NCBI RefSeq assembly: GCF_000373485.1
Contig: NZ_KB891575.1
Location: forward strand, 124,001-188,000
Length of the DNA stretch: 64,000 nucleotides
Direction of reading: 5' to 3'
Origin: Dasania marina DSM 21967
GTDB lineage: Bacteria; Pseudomonadota; Gammaproteobacteria; Pseudomonadales; Dasaniaceae
Shown here one piece after another: positions 32,888 through 41,192 of the stretch; the first letter of the stretch is position 1, and every line of letters begins with the position of its first letter. Under the pieces are notes generated by a model, which was given only the letters and a program-made list of their open reading frames with translations, had not been told where the DNA came from and searched no databases. A program made the translations under genes and the position numbers.

Positions 32888-33841
32888 TTATCCTTGCACT
32901 TTCTCCGGCACTAAAGCACTGCCGTTATCGTCCAACTTATCGCCCTCCATCAGCTCTGCCACTAACATGCCCGCGATAATAAAACCTGCTCCCAACCAAG
33001 CATAGTTGCTTAGAGTTTCCGACAATATCCAAAAACCACCTAATGCGGCAAACAAAGGTTCGGTGGCATAAATCACCCCTACCCGCCAAGCATCCAAATA
33101 TTGCTGGCCTATAGTTTGTGCCACATAGGCCAAACTGGTCCCGACCGTGCCGCCTAACAACAGCGCCAGCCACAAAGTCTGCCCCACCTCAGTACCCGCT
33201 TGGTAAATTAAATGTTCGGGCAGAGCAAGCAAGGAGCTTTGCTCGTAGTAAATGGCAGCTAATAAACTCAACACGGTTACGGTGATTAATTGCACTTGGG
33301 TTAGCGCCAGAGCATCGACCTCCCGTGCATAAACACCGGTGTAAACAATATGCACAGCAAACATCAGGGCACACAGTAATACCAGCAGCTCGCCAACACC
33401 AAAGCCAGATACCCCGCCGGTTAACAACAAGGTACCGACAATAGCTAAAGCCACCCCCATCCAAACAAACCACTGCTGCGGCTGCTTTAACCACAACAAG
33501 GCAATGATGGGCACCAAAAGCACATTTAACCCGGTAATAAAGCCGGCATTACTGGCCGTGGTGTATTGCAGGCCTATCGTTTGTCCGGCGAAGCCGATAA
33601 ACAACATAGCCCCTAAAACAATGCCATGATGTAACACGTTTTTCGTCAACTTGGCCCACAGTTTTTTCCGGGCTAGCACGAAGTAAAGCGACAAGCTAAG
33701 CACTGCAATCGCAAAACGTAAGGTGTTAAAGGTATGGGGGCCTAAGGTATCTAGCGACATATGCACTAACGAAAACTCTATACCCCAGACAAAACTAATA
33801 AAGAGTAAAACCCAACCCCAAAAATGCGCCTTTGACTGCAT
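32888..33841 (-). CDS. EamA/DMT-family transporter
   Basis: The 317-residue protein has ten hydrophobic segments in two homologous halves, as in the drug/metabolite transporter (EamA) superfamily of inner-membrane exporters of amino acids and other metabolites. WGIEFSLVHMSL in the first segment and the C-terminal ATEPLFAALGGFWILSE are typical. The tail after the last segment is acidic and hydrophilic. The substrate is unknown. The ATG at 33841 is the first in frame. Confidence 0.85.
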   Translation of the reverse strand: MQSKAHFWGWVLLFISFVWGIEFSLVHMSLDTLGPHTFNTLRFAIAVLSLSLYFVLARKKLWAKLTKNVLHHGIVLGAMLFIGFAGQTIGLQYTTASNAGFITGLNVLLVPIIALLWLKQPQQWFVWMGVALAIVGTLLLTGGVSGFGVGELLVLLCALMFAVHIVYTGVYAREVDALALTQVQLITVTVLSLLAAIYYEQSSLLALPEHLIYQAGTEVGQTLWLALLLGGTVGTSLAYVAQTIGQQYLDAWRVGVIYATEPLFAALGGFWILSETLSNYAWLGAGFIIAGMLVAELMEGDKLDDNGSALVPEKVQG

Positions 33842-33991
33842 ACAACTACCACTAAATACATTAAAAAGAGCGCGCAGTTTAACAGTGCCTATTATTTACA
33901 CAACGCCGATTTGAGAAACAATAGGGTGACAGCGCAATAAAGCCCTGCATCGAACTATGGCGTTGTCATCTAAGACATAAACTCAATTCAT

Positions 33992-34024
33992 AAAAAAGGC
34001 GAGACTTGCCAGCAAGCCCCGCCT
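33992..34024 (-). terminator. Terminator after the SIMPL-domain gene
   Basis: On the minus strand AGGCGGGGCTTGC and GCAAGTCTCGCCT form a stem with a short loop and small mismatches, followed by six T. It lies about 20 bases beyond the stop codon of the SIMPL gene. Confidence 0.85.
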
Positions 34025-34044
34025 TACTCAACACAAGGTTAACA

Positions 34045-34836
34045 TTAATTTTTAGCCGCTTTGGGCTCTATTTTAAAGTCCACGGTTAAGTCTGCCCGGT
34101 ATTCCACCTCATCAAAAGAAGCTTCTTCTTTGGGCTGCCCCATATAGCTCATAGCGGCATCTTGCACCGTGCGCTTGGCTTTTTGTGCGCTAAGCACCAC
34201 CCCTTCCATCATCGCCGCCCCCCGAGTAGCTGCGCGTACCATACCCCCTTCTCGGAAATTAACAGGGGTTAAGATCACCCCTAAGGAGCTTTCATAAAAG
34301 GCTTTTTGCTGCATTACTTTTTTTAGCGCTAGCTGCTTCACTTTGTTATTGAATTCATCTTTTTGGCTGTGCTTAAAGCTGGTATCCGATAAATCTATAG
34401 CCGCGTTTTCATCAGCCACCGTCGCTAAGGTTTTTAAATGTGACTCCTCAGAGATTTCCACCGCCATGCGGTTAATCACTTTATAGCTACTGGGCTTGCT
34501 GCCAAACCAGCCAAACTGCGGCGAGGTGGAAAACTTGGCGCTATTGATCTTATCGGCCGCTATACCGGCGGCCAGTAACTGTTGGCTGACCTGCGCCCGC
34601 AATGCGCTGTTATTGGCCAATGCCTGTGACAGTGATTTTTCTTCAGTAGTGAACACCAGATTAACTATCGCCATATCGGAATAGGCGGTTTGCTCGGCGC
34701 TAGCATAGATACTGACCACGCTATCTTTAGGGTGTAAAAAACGGCGCAGTTCTTCTGGCCCACCTTTTACTTCGGGCTCGGCGCTGGCCGCCACGCTAAA
34801 CATGACTGCCAGCAAACTCATTGCTATTGTTTTCAT
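34045..34836 (-). CDS. Periplasmic SIMPL-domain (DUF541) protein
   Basis: The 263-residue protein starts with a signal peptide (MKTIAMSLLAVMFSVAASA, cleavage before EPE). It then shows the SIMPL/DUF541 pattern: an N-terminal strand with SAEQTAYSDMAIVNLVFTTEEKSLSQAL, a repeated alternating alpha/beta core, and a C-terminal strand (VEYRADLTVDFKI). Members such as YggE are linked to oxidative-stress tolerance, but the biochemical role is not settled. It follows the FAD oxidoreductase after 45 bases on the same strand, so the two may share a transcript. Confidence 0.8.
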   Translation of the reverse strand: MKTIAMSLLAVMFSVAASAEPEVKGGPEELRRFLHPKDSVVSIYASAEQTAYSDMAIVNLVFTTEEKSLSQALANNSALRAQVSQQLLAAGIAADKINSAKFSTSPQFGWFGSKPSSYKVINRMAVEISEESHLKTLATVADENAAIDLSDTSFKHSQKDEFNNKVKQLALKKVMQQKAFYESSLGVILTPVNFREGGMVRAATRGAAMMEGVVLSAQKAKRTVQDAAMSYMGQPKEEASFDEVEYRADLTVDFKIEPKAAKN

Positions 34837-34881
34837 AGTTGTTTCCTTTGATTGAATAACGGTGAAAAACCAGGCCTAGGC

Positions 34882-36189
34882 TTAACGCAAGGAGGCCCAT
34901 AAATCTTGTAAGTAAAAAAAGCTAGACCCTAATAGAAAACCCGGTTTGCGCAATAAAGTTCCGCCGGGAAAGCTGTAGTGTTTGATTTGCTGCCATACAT
35001 CGTAGCGTTCTGTGTTGCCCATCACCTTTTCAGCCAGCACTCTGCCGGCAATATGAGCAGGCACTACACCGTGGCCAGAAAAGCCCTGGGCAAAATAAAC
35101 ATTGGCCTCATACTCACCCACAGAAGGCATGCGGTTTACCGATAAATCGATATGGCCGCCCCAGGCGTAATCAACATTTACATCCGCCAGCTGCGGAAAC
35201 ACTTTCAGCATATCCTTGCGCATCACCTTGGCGATATCTTTGGGGTCTACGCCTCTATAAATAGTTTTGCCACCAAATAATAAACGGCCATCCACCGATA
35301 GGCGAAAATAATCCAATATATGGCGTAAATCACACACCGCCGCATCACTGGGCATGAGTTGCTTTGCGCGCTCGGCGCCTAAAGGCTCAGTGGCGATAAC
35401 AAGGGTGCTGGAGGGCATAATTTTCTTTTGTAGCTTGGCCGCGGTTTTACCCAAATAACAATTGCCCGCCAAAATAATTTGCTTGGCTTTAACTCTGCCC
35501 TTAGCTGTGTAAACAGTAGGTTCGTCGCCAGATTCTATCTTTAGCACCGCTGAGTTTTCAAAAATGCGTACACCTATGCTGGCCGCCGCTTTAGCCTCGC
35601 CTATGGCGTAATTTAAAGGATGAAAGTGGCCACTGCCCTCATCATATAAGCCGCCTATGTAGCGATCGCTGGCAACATGCTGTTGCATATCCTGCTGTGA
35701 TAGCACGGTTACTGCATGAGGGTAATGCCATTGGCTCAGTTCCTCCGCATAATGCTGCACATCGGCCAAGTGCGGCTGGTACATAGCGGCGGTAACGTAA
35801 CCCTTTTTAATATCCGCGTTAATACCGTATTTTTCGGCGCGCTGATAAATTATCCGTTTACCTTCCTCGCTCAAGTCGGCAAATAATTTAGCGGTCTCGT
35901 AGCCAAAGCTATTGGCTAGGCCATCGTAGCCTGCATTCCAGCCGCCAATAATCTGGCCGCCGTTGCGCCCCGAGGCCGCCCAGCCCATTTTAACCGCCTC
36001 TAACAACACCACGCTGTAGCCCTGCTCGGCCAATTCTATCGCCGCTGACATACCGGCATAGCCACCGCCCACCACGCAGACATCGGCTTCGACATTATCA
36101 TTAAGTGTGGGAAAGTCTGTCGCGCCATTGGCACTGGCGGCGTAATAGGAATTAATGTGTTGGCCTCGGGCCTGCTCAAAAACGCTCAT
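34882..36189 (-). CDS. FAD-dependent oxidoreductase, PuuB/OrdL-like
   Basis: This 435-residue cytoplasmic flavoenzyme of the DAO family has the dinucleotide motif VCVVGGGYAGMSAAIEL at about 34-50, then WAASGRNGGQI, the signature of gamma-glutamylputrescine oxidase (PuuB) and related amine/amino-acid oxidases. YAWGGHIDLSVNRMPSVG and FSGHGV near the C-terminus also match this group. It would oxidise a C-N bond, giving an aldehyde, ammonia and hydrogen peroxide. No other puu gene is near, but island 2 with its aldehyde dehydrogenase lies only a few kb away, so a shared amine pathway is possible. A strong hairpin is found in its leader (36218-36256). Confidence 0.82.
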   Translation of the reverse strand: MSVFEQARGQHINSYYAASANGATDFPTLNDNVEADVCVVGGGYAGMSAAIELAEQGYSVVLLEAVKMGWAASGRNGGQIIGGWNAGYDGLANSFGYETAKLFADLSEEGKRIIYQRAEKYGINADIKKGYVTAAMYQPHLADVQHYAEELSQWHYPHAVTVLSQQDMQQHVASDRYIGGLYDEGSGHFHPLNYAIGEAKAAASIGVRIFENSAVLKIESGDEPTVYTAKGRVKAKQIILAGNCYLGKTAAKLQKKIMPSSTLVIATEPLGAERAKQLMPSDAAVCDLRHILDYFRLSVDGRLLFGGKTIYRGVDPKDIAKVMRKDMLKVFPQLADVNVDYAWGGHIDLSVNRMPSVGEYEANVYFAQGFSGHGVVPAHIAGRVLAEKVMGNTERYDVWQQIKHYSFPGGTLLRKPGFLLGSSFFYLQDLWASLR

Positions 36190-36217
36190 GAATTTACCTC
36201 AATTTTTTGCTGCACAG

Positions 36218-36256
36218 CCACTCAACGCTATGTTTGAGCATAGCGTAAGAGAGTGG
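36218..36256. other. Two-part hairpin upstream of the FAD oxidoreductase
   Basis: CCACTC (36218-36223) pairs with GAGTGG (36251-36256), and inside it CGCTATG (36226-36232) pairs with CATAGCG (36239-36245). On the minus strand it lies between parC and the oxidoreductase start. There is no T-run after it, so it may be a leader structure or a weak terminator for parC. A single CTTGTAG heptamer sits nearby at 36280-36286. Confidence 0.55.
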
Positions 36257-36430
36257 TGATATTAAAAATATTATATCTTGTAGCTAAGCAGCCGCCACCA
36301 AAGAATAGAAAACATGATAGGCCACAGAGTGAACTACAGTGCGGCCGTCATATTGAGGTAGGCTTTGACGAAAACAAAACCTAGATAATGTAGAGGTGCA
36401 GGTCTAGTCATAAAAACCGTTTAAATAGTG

Positions 36431-36450
36431 GTGCTGGATTAATCCAGCAC
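36431..36450. repeat. Perfect 20-bp palindrome over the parC stop codon
   Basis: GTGCTGGATT is followed directly by its exact reverse complement. The parC stop (36439-36441, minus strand) lies at the centre. No T-run follows on the minus strand. This is the same arrangement as the 30-bp palindrome over the amidase stop codon at 31007-31036. Confidence 0.85.
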
Positions 36451-38688
36451 TTCTATGCGATCCACTTTTTGGAAGCCTCTAGGTAATTTATTACCGCGAC
36501 GACCGCGTTCACCAGCGTAGTGATCCAGCTCGTTAAACTTCATATTGAGGTAGCGCTTACCGGCATGTACCCGTAAGCTTTGGCCTGCGCGTATCACCTG
36601 CACCCCTACCATAAATTCTTCGCGGGCCTGCAAACGCGCCGAGGGTATACCAATAATTTTATTACCCTTACCGCGCGCCATCACCGGCAAATCGGCGATG
36701 GGGAATAATAGCATGCGGCCTTCATTGCTCACTGCTACCACGCTAGCCCCTGCTACCTCACCTACGGCTGAGGGCTGTAACACTCGGCCACCTTTGGGTA
36801 GGCTTAAGGCTGCTTTACCGGCTTTGTTTTTGCTTTGTAAGTCTTCAAACTTAACCACAAAACCATAACCGGCGTCAGAGGCGACCAAGTATATATCGTC
36901 GGCCTTACCCATCAACAAACCTTCAAAGCGCACGCCTGAAGCTGGGTTAATGCGTCCCGTTAAGGGCTCACCTTGGCCGCGGGCCGAGGGTAGGCTGTGG
37001 GCCGCCACGGTATAGGAGCGACCACTGGAGTCCAGTATCACCACCGCTTGATTAGACTTACCTCTGGCGGCCAAGTGCAGGTTATCCCCCGACTTATAGC
37101 TTAGCGTGGCCGGGTCTAGCTCGTGGCCCTTGCCTGAGCGTATCCAGCCTTTTTCGGAGAGCACTACCGTAACCGGCTCGGTAGTCATTAAATCTTCTTC
37201 GCTATAAGCCTTGGCTTCCACACGGCTAACAATAGGCGAGCGCCTATCATCGCCATATTCATCCACCACCGCTTGCAGCTCTTTTTTAATTAAGGTTTTT
37301 AAACGGCGCGGTGAGCCTAAGGTAGCCTCTAGGTTTTCACGCTCTTTGTTTAGCTCATCTTGCTCGGCACGAATTTTGACTTCTTCTAAGCGCGCTAATT
37401 GGCGCAGCTTGGTATCAAGTACATATTCTGCTTGAATTTCACTTAATTCAAAACGCGCCATTAACACTTTTTTAGGCTCGTCTTCGGTGCGAATAATATG
37501 GATAACTTCATCTATATTTAAGAAGGCGATTAATAAACCGTCTAATTTGTGCAAGCGCTCTGACACTTTATCTAAGCGATACTGCAAACGGCGGGTGGTG
37601 GTTTCCAACCTGAATTCCAGCCACTCCGAGATGATACGATTAAGGGCTTTTACTTGCGGGCGACCATCTATGCCTATCATATTCATATTAATACGATAGC
37701 TGCGCTCTAAATCAGTAGAGGCAAATAGGTGGTTCATCATGGGCTCTAGGTCTACGCGATTAGAACGCGGCACTATCACTAGGCGCGTAGGATTTTCGTG
37801 ATCCGACTCATCCCGTAAATCCGCCACCATGGGCAGTTTTTTCGCCTGCATTTGGCCGGCAATTTGTTCTAATATTTTTGAACCCGACACCTGATGCGGT
37901 AAAGCAGTAATCACCACATCGGGGCCTTCTTTTTGCCAAATTGCCCGCATCCGCATGCTGCCTTTGCCGGTCTCATACATTTTCTGTATGTCGGCGGGAG
38001 CGGTAATAATTTCAGCTTCGGTGGGGTAATCAGGGCCTTGTACGAATGCCATTAAATCCGTCACGGTGGCCTTAGGATTTTCTAACATATGAATAGTGGC
38101 GCCTATCACCTCACGCACATTGTGCGGGGGGATGTCGGTGGCCATGCCTACCGCGATACCGGTTACGCCGTTTAGCAATACCGAGGGCGCCCGAGAAGGC
38201 AGCACCTTAGGCTCATCCATAGTGCCATCAAAGTTAGGCTGCCAATCTACCGTGCCCTGGGCCAACTCGGACAACAGCACATCGGCAAAGCCGTGTAGCT
38301 TAGACTCGGTGTAACGCATAGCGGCGAAAGACTTAGGATCATCCTGCGAGCCCCAGTTACCCTGGCCGTCTATCAACGGGTAGCGATAGGAAAAAGGCTG
38401 CGCCATCAACACCATGGCTTCATAGGCGGCGCTATCACCGTGCGGGTGAAACTTACCGATGACGTCACCCACAGTACGAGCAGACTTTTTGTATTTAGCG
38501 CCGGCTTTTAGGCCCAACTCGCTCATGGCATAAATAATACGGCGCTGCACCGGCTTGAGGCCATCAGCTATGTTTGGCAGCGCCCGGTCGAGAATAACGT
38601 ACATGGAATAATCGAGGTATGCTTTTTCGGTGTAGCTCTTTAGGGAGAATTGCTCTACCCCATCTTCACCAATAATAACCTGTGACAT
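36439..38688 (-). CDS. parC: DNA topoisomerase IV subunit A
   Basis: ParC is the DNA-breaking subunit of topoisomerase IV, which unlinks daughter chromosomes. The 749-residue length fits ParC rather than GyrA (about 850 or more), and the C-terminal GyrA-box is absent or degenerate. The N-terminal region has [21 protein letters not shown] and the quinolone-resistance region [16 protein letters not shown]. The catalytic tyrosine is in [10 protein letters not shown], and a beta-pinwheel fills the C-terminal 250 residues. parE is not in this window. In Pseudomonas parC also lies near the serB-fimX locus. Confidence 0.94.
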   Translation of the reverse strand: MSQVIIGEDGVEQFSLKSYTEKAYLDYSMYVILDRALPNIADGLKPVQRRIIYAMSELGLKAGAKYKKSARTVGDVIGKFHPHGDSAAYEAMVLMAQPFSYRYPLIDGQGNWGSQDDPKSFAAMRYTESKLHGFADVLLSELAQGTVDWQPNFDGTMDEPKVLPSRAPSVLLNGVTGIAVGMATDIPPHNVREVIGATIHMLENPKATVTDLMAFVQGPDYPTEAEIITAPADIQKMYETGKGSMRMRAIWQKEGPDVVITALPHQVSGSKILEQIAGQMQAKKLPMVADLRDESDHENPTRLVIVPRSNRVDLEPMMNHLFASTDLERSYRINMNMIGIDGRPQVKALNRIISEWLEFRLETTTRRLQYRLDKVSERLHKLDGLLIAFLNIDEVIHIIRTEDEPKKVLMARFELSEIQAEYVLDTKLRQLARLEEVKIRAEQDELNKERENLEATLGSPRRLKTLIKKELQAVVDEYGDDRRSPIVSRVEAKAYSEEDLMTTEPVTVVLSEKGWIRSGKGHELDPATLSYKSGDNLHLAARGKSNQAVVILDSSGRSYTVAAHSLPSARGQGEPLTGRINPASGVRFEGLLMGKADDIYLVASDAGYGFVVKFEDLQSKNKAGKAALSLPKGGRVLQPSAVGEVAGASVVAVSNEGRMLLFPIADLPVMARGKGNKIIGIPSARLQAREEFMVGVQVIRAGQSLRVHAGKRYLNMKFNELDHYAGERGRRGNKLPRGFQKVDRIEVLD

Positions 38689-38916
38689 AGGCGGTTCCTG
38701 ACTTGCGTAGTTCTAAGTATGTAGCTGCTGCGGCATAAGATGGATTACACAGCAAAAAATTAGCCCCGATTATCTCTGAGAAATCAGCCAGTTACCAGCC
38801 ATCATAAGTGTTTTACGCAAGCGGGGAGGGGTAATTACCTAGTTTCAAGGCTGTCACAAAAACCTATACTGCACAGCAATTGACCAGCATCACCGCCAAC
38901 CTTTAGGAACAACCCC

Positions 38917-39174
38917 ATGCCACCGATTAGCAATGTTGTTGAAATAGAGCATTTTCGTCATTCTGATGCCACCATGACCGAGCAAGAGCAAATAGACGAC
39001 ATAGGCGCCAGTGCCTTTTTATTACTGCGCGATCGGGCTGAAGCCCAAAGGCTGTCGGTTAAACAAGTGATAGCCGAGCATATCCTAGGCCTAGCCATGG
39101 TTATAGAATCGGTGGAAGGTGGCGAGGAAGTACGTCGACTACTGGCCGATATAGAGAGCAAACTTAGCAGCTAA
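38917..39174 (+). CDS. Small acidic helical protein, unknown
   Basis: This 85-residue protein is not recognised. It is acidic, predicted to be almost all helix, and has no signal peptide, membrane segment or cysteine. The ribosome site TAGGAAC lies about 8 bases before the ATG, which supports it as a real gene. It is divergent from parC across 228 bases and converges with the Kazal-type lipoprotein gene 24 bases away. Confidence 0.6.
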   Translation: MPPISNVVEIEHFRHSDATMTEQEQIDDIGASAFLLLRDRAEAQRLSVKQVIAEHILGLAMVIESVEGGEEVRRLLADIESKLSS

Positions 39175-39198
39175 GCTAACACCAGCACTTTCAGCCGC

Positions 39199-39456
39199 TT
39201 AACGAGGCGCACGCCCCTTACACGCCCCCTCCAAGTAATAAACCACCTGCGCATCGGCACAAGCCGTGCAGGCATTGCCATAACTCTTCGCCAAGCTATT
39301 CTGCTGCACCCCGCATACCGGGCGATATTCGCGGGTACAGATTTGTGGCCGTGGCTCAGCACAGCCGCCAGCGCTATCGGGCACACTGCGCTCAGCCGAG
39401 GCACAGCCCAATAGCGCCGCAGCGCAGGCTATATGCAACATTATCCTTTTTATCAT
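39199..39456 (-). CDS. Kazal-like small lipoprotein
   Basis: The 85-residue protein begins with a lipoprotein signal: a hydrophobic stretch and the lipobox LLGC with the cysteine near residue 18. The rest holds six cysteines in a Kazal-type pattern, with CTREYRPVCGV, SYGNACTACADA and EGAC. Kazal domains inhibit serine proteases by presenting a loop after the second cysteine. Here it would sit on a membrane facing the periplasm or the outside. GGGA precedes the ATG closely. The target is unknown, and some bacterial members of this fold may not be inhibitors. Confidence 0.72.
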   Translation of the reverse strand: MIKRIMLHIACAAALLGCASAERSVPDSAGGCAEPRPQICTREYRPVCGVQQNSLAKSYGNACTACADAQVVYYLEGACKGRAPR

Positions 39457-39507
39457 TTCCCTACCCCTTGTTTACTACTATTAAACCTCAGCACCTTGCT
39501 AACCCTA

Positions 39508-39693
39508 CTACAGCAGCTTGGTTTTATGCTTGTGGCAACGCTCACACTCATAGGCCGTCACCAGTTTGCCCTGCTGCACATCGAATTTGCGCTCGGTGAC
39601 TATGCGCCACTTGTGGTGGCCCTGCTTACACAGGGTATGGCCCTTAAATTTTTGTTTTAGCGGCACTTTTTTAAAGGGTAAAATGTCGGCCAC
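39508..39693 (-). CDS. Small conserved cysteine/histidine protein
   Basis: This is a short basic protein of about 61 residues with LCKQGHHKWRIVTERKFDVQQGK and YECERCHKHKTKLL. The C-x-x-C and C-x-x-x-H pairs suggest a small zinc site. Similar short proteins, with HKW followed by FDVKQGKLVT and a CERC tail, occur in pseudomonads and relatives (recalled, not searched); their function is unknown to me. The GTG at 39693 gives VADILPFKK, a start that fits those relatives; a further in-frame GTG at 39732 would add 13 residues. Confidence 0.6.
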   Translation of the reverse strand: MADILPFKKVPLKQKFKGHTLCKQGHHKWRIVTERKFDVQQGKLVTAYECERCHKHKTKLL

Positions 39694-39806
39694 AGAAGCC
39701 CCCGGATAGCTATTCAGGCTGATTAAAAACACGTACCATAGCGCCCCTTTACACGTAAATCACCTACTATTACCCACTGTCACCTACTTAATTGTTGAGT
39801 TTAATC

Positions 39807-40289
39807 ATGCAAGCCACTAAAGACACTGTTGTTAGCTTTCACTACAGCTTATTCGACGCCCAAGGCGAAAAAATTGAAAGCAGCTTGGACGCGGAACCCA
39901 ATCTATTTTTATTTGGCTATAACAATGTTTTAGCCGGTGTTGAGAACGCCATAGAGGGCAAGTCGACAGGCGACAAGCTAGAGATAGAGTTAGCCCCTGA
40001 AGATGCCTTTGGCGCACGCAAAGCAGACATGCAGCAGCGGGTGCCTTCAAAATACCTCAAACACGAAGGCAAAATGAAACCCGGCCAAACCGTGCGCATT
40101 AATACCGAGCAAGGTATGCAGGTAGGCACTGTAGTAAAGGTGGGTAAATTTAATGTCGACGTAGACTTAAACCACCCACTGGTCGACCAGGCCGTACGCT
40201 TTGAAATAGAAGTGATGGACGTGCGCGCCGCCACCGAAGACGAAATCACCCATGGCCATGCCCACGGCAAAGGTGGTCACGATCACTAA
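39807..40289 (+). CDS. FKBP-type peptidyl-prolyl isomerase, SlyD-like
   Basis: The 160-residue cytoplasmic protein has the SlyD layout. A split FKBP domain (VVSFHYSLFDAQGEKIESSLDAEPNLFLFG and LAPEDAFGARK) surrounds an insert-in-flap chaperone domain (about 70-125). The C-terminal tail is short and histidine-rich (THGHAHGKGGHDH) and would bind nickel or other divalent metals. SlyD assists folding and supplies nickel to hydrogenases; no hydrogenase gene is near. The tail is shorter than in Escherichia coli SlyD. The ATG at 39807 is preferred over an upstream TTG. Confidence 0.88.
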   Translation: MQATKDTVVSFHYSLFDAQGEKIESSLDAEPNLFLFGYNNVLAGVENAIEGKSTGDKLEIELAPEDAFGARKADMQQRVPSKYLKHEGKMKPGQTVRINTEQGMQVGTVVKVGKFNVDVDLNHPLVDQAVRFEIEVMDVRAATEDEITHGHAHGKGGHDH

Positions 40290-40319
40290 ACTCAGCTACT
40301 GGCACTAAGACCCAGAACG

Positions 40320-41192
40320 CTAAAGACCAGTAACTTCACCCGCCGCAGCTTGCTCAAAAAATCGCAGTACATACTCGCGGTTGGCGGGCTGCTGAAAGGT
40401 GGCAATATGCGGGCCCTCGTATTGTAATAAGCGCTTGGGCTGCCCCGCCAACTCATACAACCGCTGTATTTGCCCTGCCGCAACAATCGCATCCTGTTTG
40501 CCGTGAATCAACAATAAAGGGGTGGGCTGTATCTGCGCCACCACCTTCTCTAAATCGTATTCATCCCCCAGCAAACCCGCCGCCACCCACTGCCAAGGCC
40601 AGGTTAGCCAGTGCTTGGCAGCCGTCTCTTTCGCCATCTGCGGATAACTGGCAAAGCCGGCATCCAGCACTACCGCACTTAAGGATTGCTTTAGCTCAGG
40701 CTCAGTAGCCACCACATAACCCGCCATGGCGGCCCCCAAGCTCTGGCCCAAAATATAAACTGGCCGCTGCTGCGTTTGCGGCTGCTGTAGCAACCACTGC
40801 CAGCCCTTTTTAATATCCACCAATACCGCTGGCAAAGTAGGCACACCCGTGGACAGGCCATAGCCGCGGTAGTCCAACATAAACACTTGATAGCCACGCT
40901 GGGGCAGCCAATAAACGCTGGCGATGTGGGTACTAATGTTTTCGGCATTGCCGTGTAAGAAATACACCGTGCCTTTGGCGGGGCCTACTGCCGGTAAAAA
41001 CCAGCCGTGTAAACTCGCCCCATCGCTGCTGTTTATACGCACATCCGTATAAGCCAAATCGATATCGTCCGGGCTGCGCACATGCTCTTTCATAGGATAA
41101 AAAAACAGGCTCTCGCAGCCTGCCAAGCACAGGCTTAAAGCTAGCAAACATAGCAAGCGCCTAGGTTTAAAAATAATGTCTAAAAGAAACAC
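40320..41192 (-). CDS. Alpha/beta-hydrolase lipoprotein
   Basis: The 290-residue protein has a lipoprotein signal (RRLLCLLALSLCLAGC, lipidated cysteine near residue 26) followed by an alpha/beta-hydrolase fold. FLHGNAEN forms the oxyanion region, GQSLGAAMAG holds the nucleophile serine, HGKQDAIV the acid and GPHIATF the histidine. It is therefore a membrane-anchored esterase or lipase facing the periplasm. The chosen GTG lies 26 bases inside the end of the upstream DUF4105 gene, so the two are translationally coupled. The substrate is unknown. Confidence 0.82.
   Translation of the reverse strand: MFLLDIIFKPRRLLCLLALSLCLAGCESLFFYPMKEHVRSPDDIDLAYTDVRINSSDGASLHGWFLPAVGPAKGTVYFLHGNAENISTHIASVYWLPQRGYQVFMLDYRGYGLSTGVPTLPAVLVDIKKGWQWLLQQPQTQQRPVYILGQSLGAAMAGYVVATEPELKQSLSAVVLDAGFASYPQMAKETAAKHWLTWPWQWVAAGLLGDEYDLEKVVAQIQPTPLLLIHGKQDAIVAAGQIQRLYELAGQPKRLLQYEGPHIATFQQPANREYVLRFFEQAAAGEVTGL

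Noticed and set aside
36439-38688. gyrA
   Set aside because: The length of 749 residues and lack of a normal GyrA-box favour parC.
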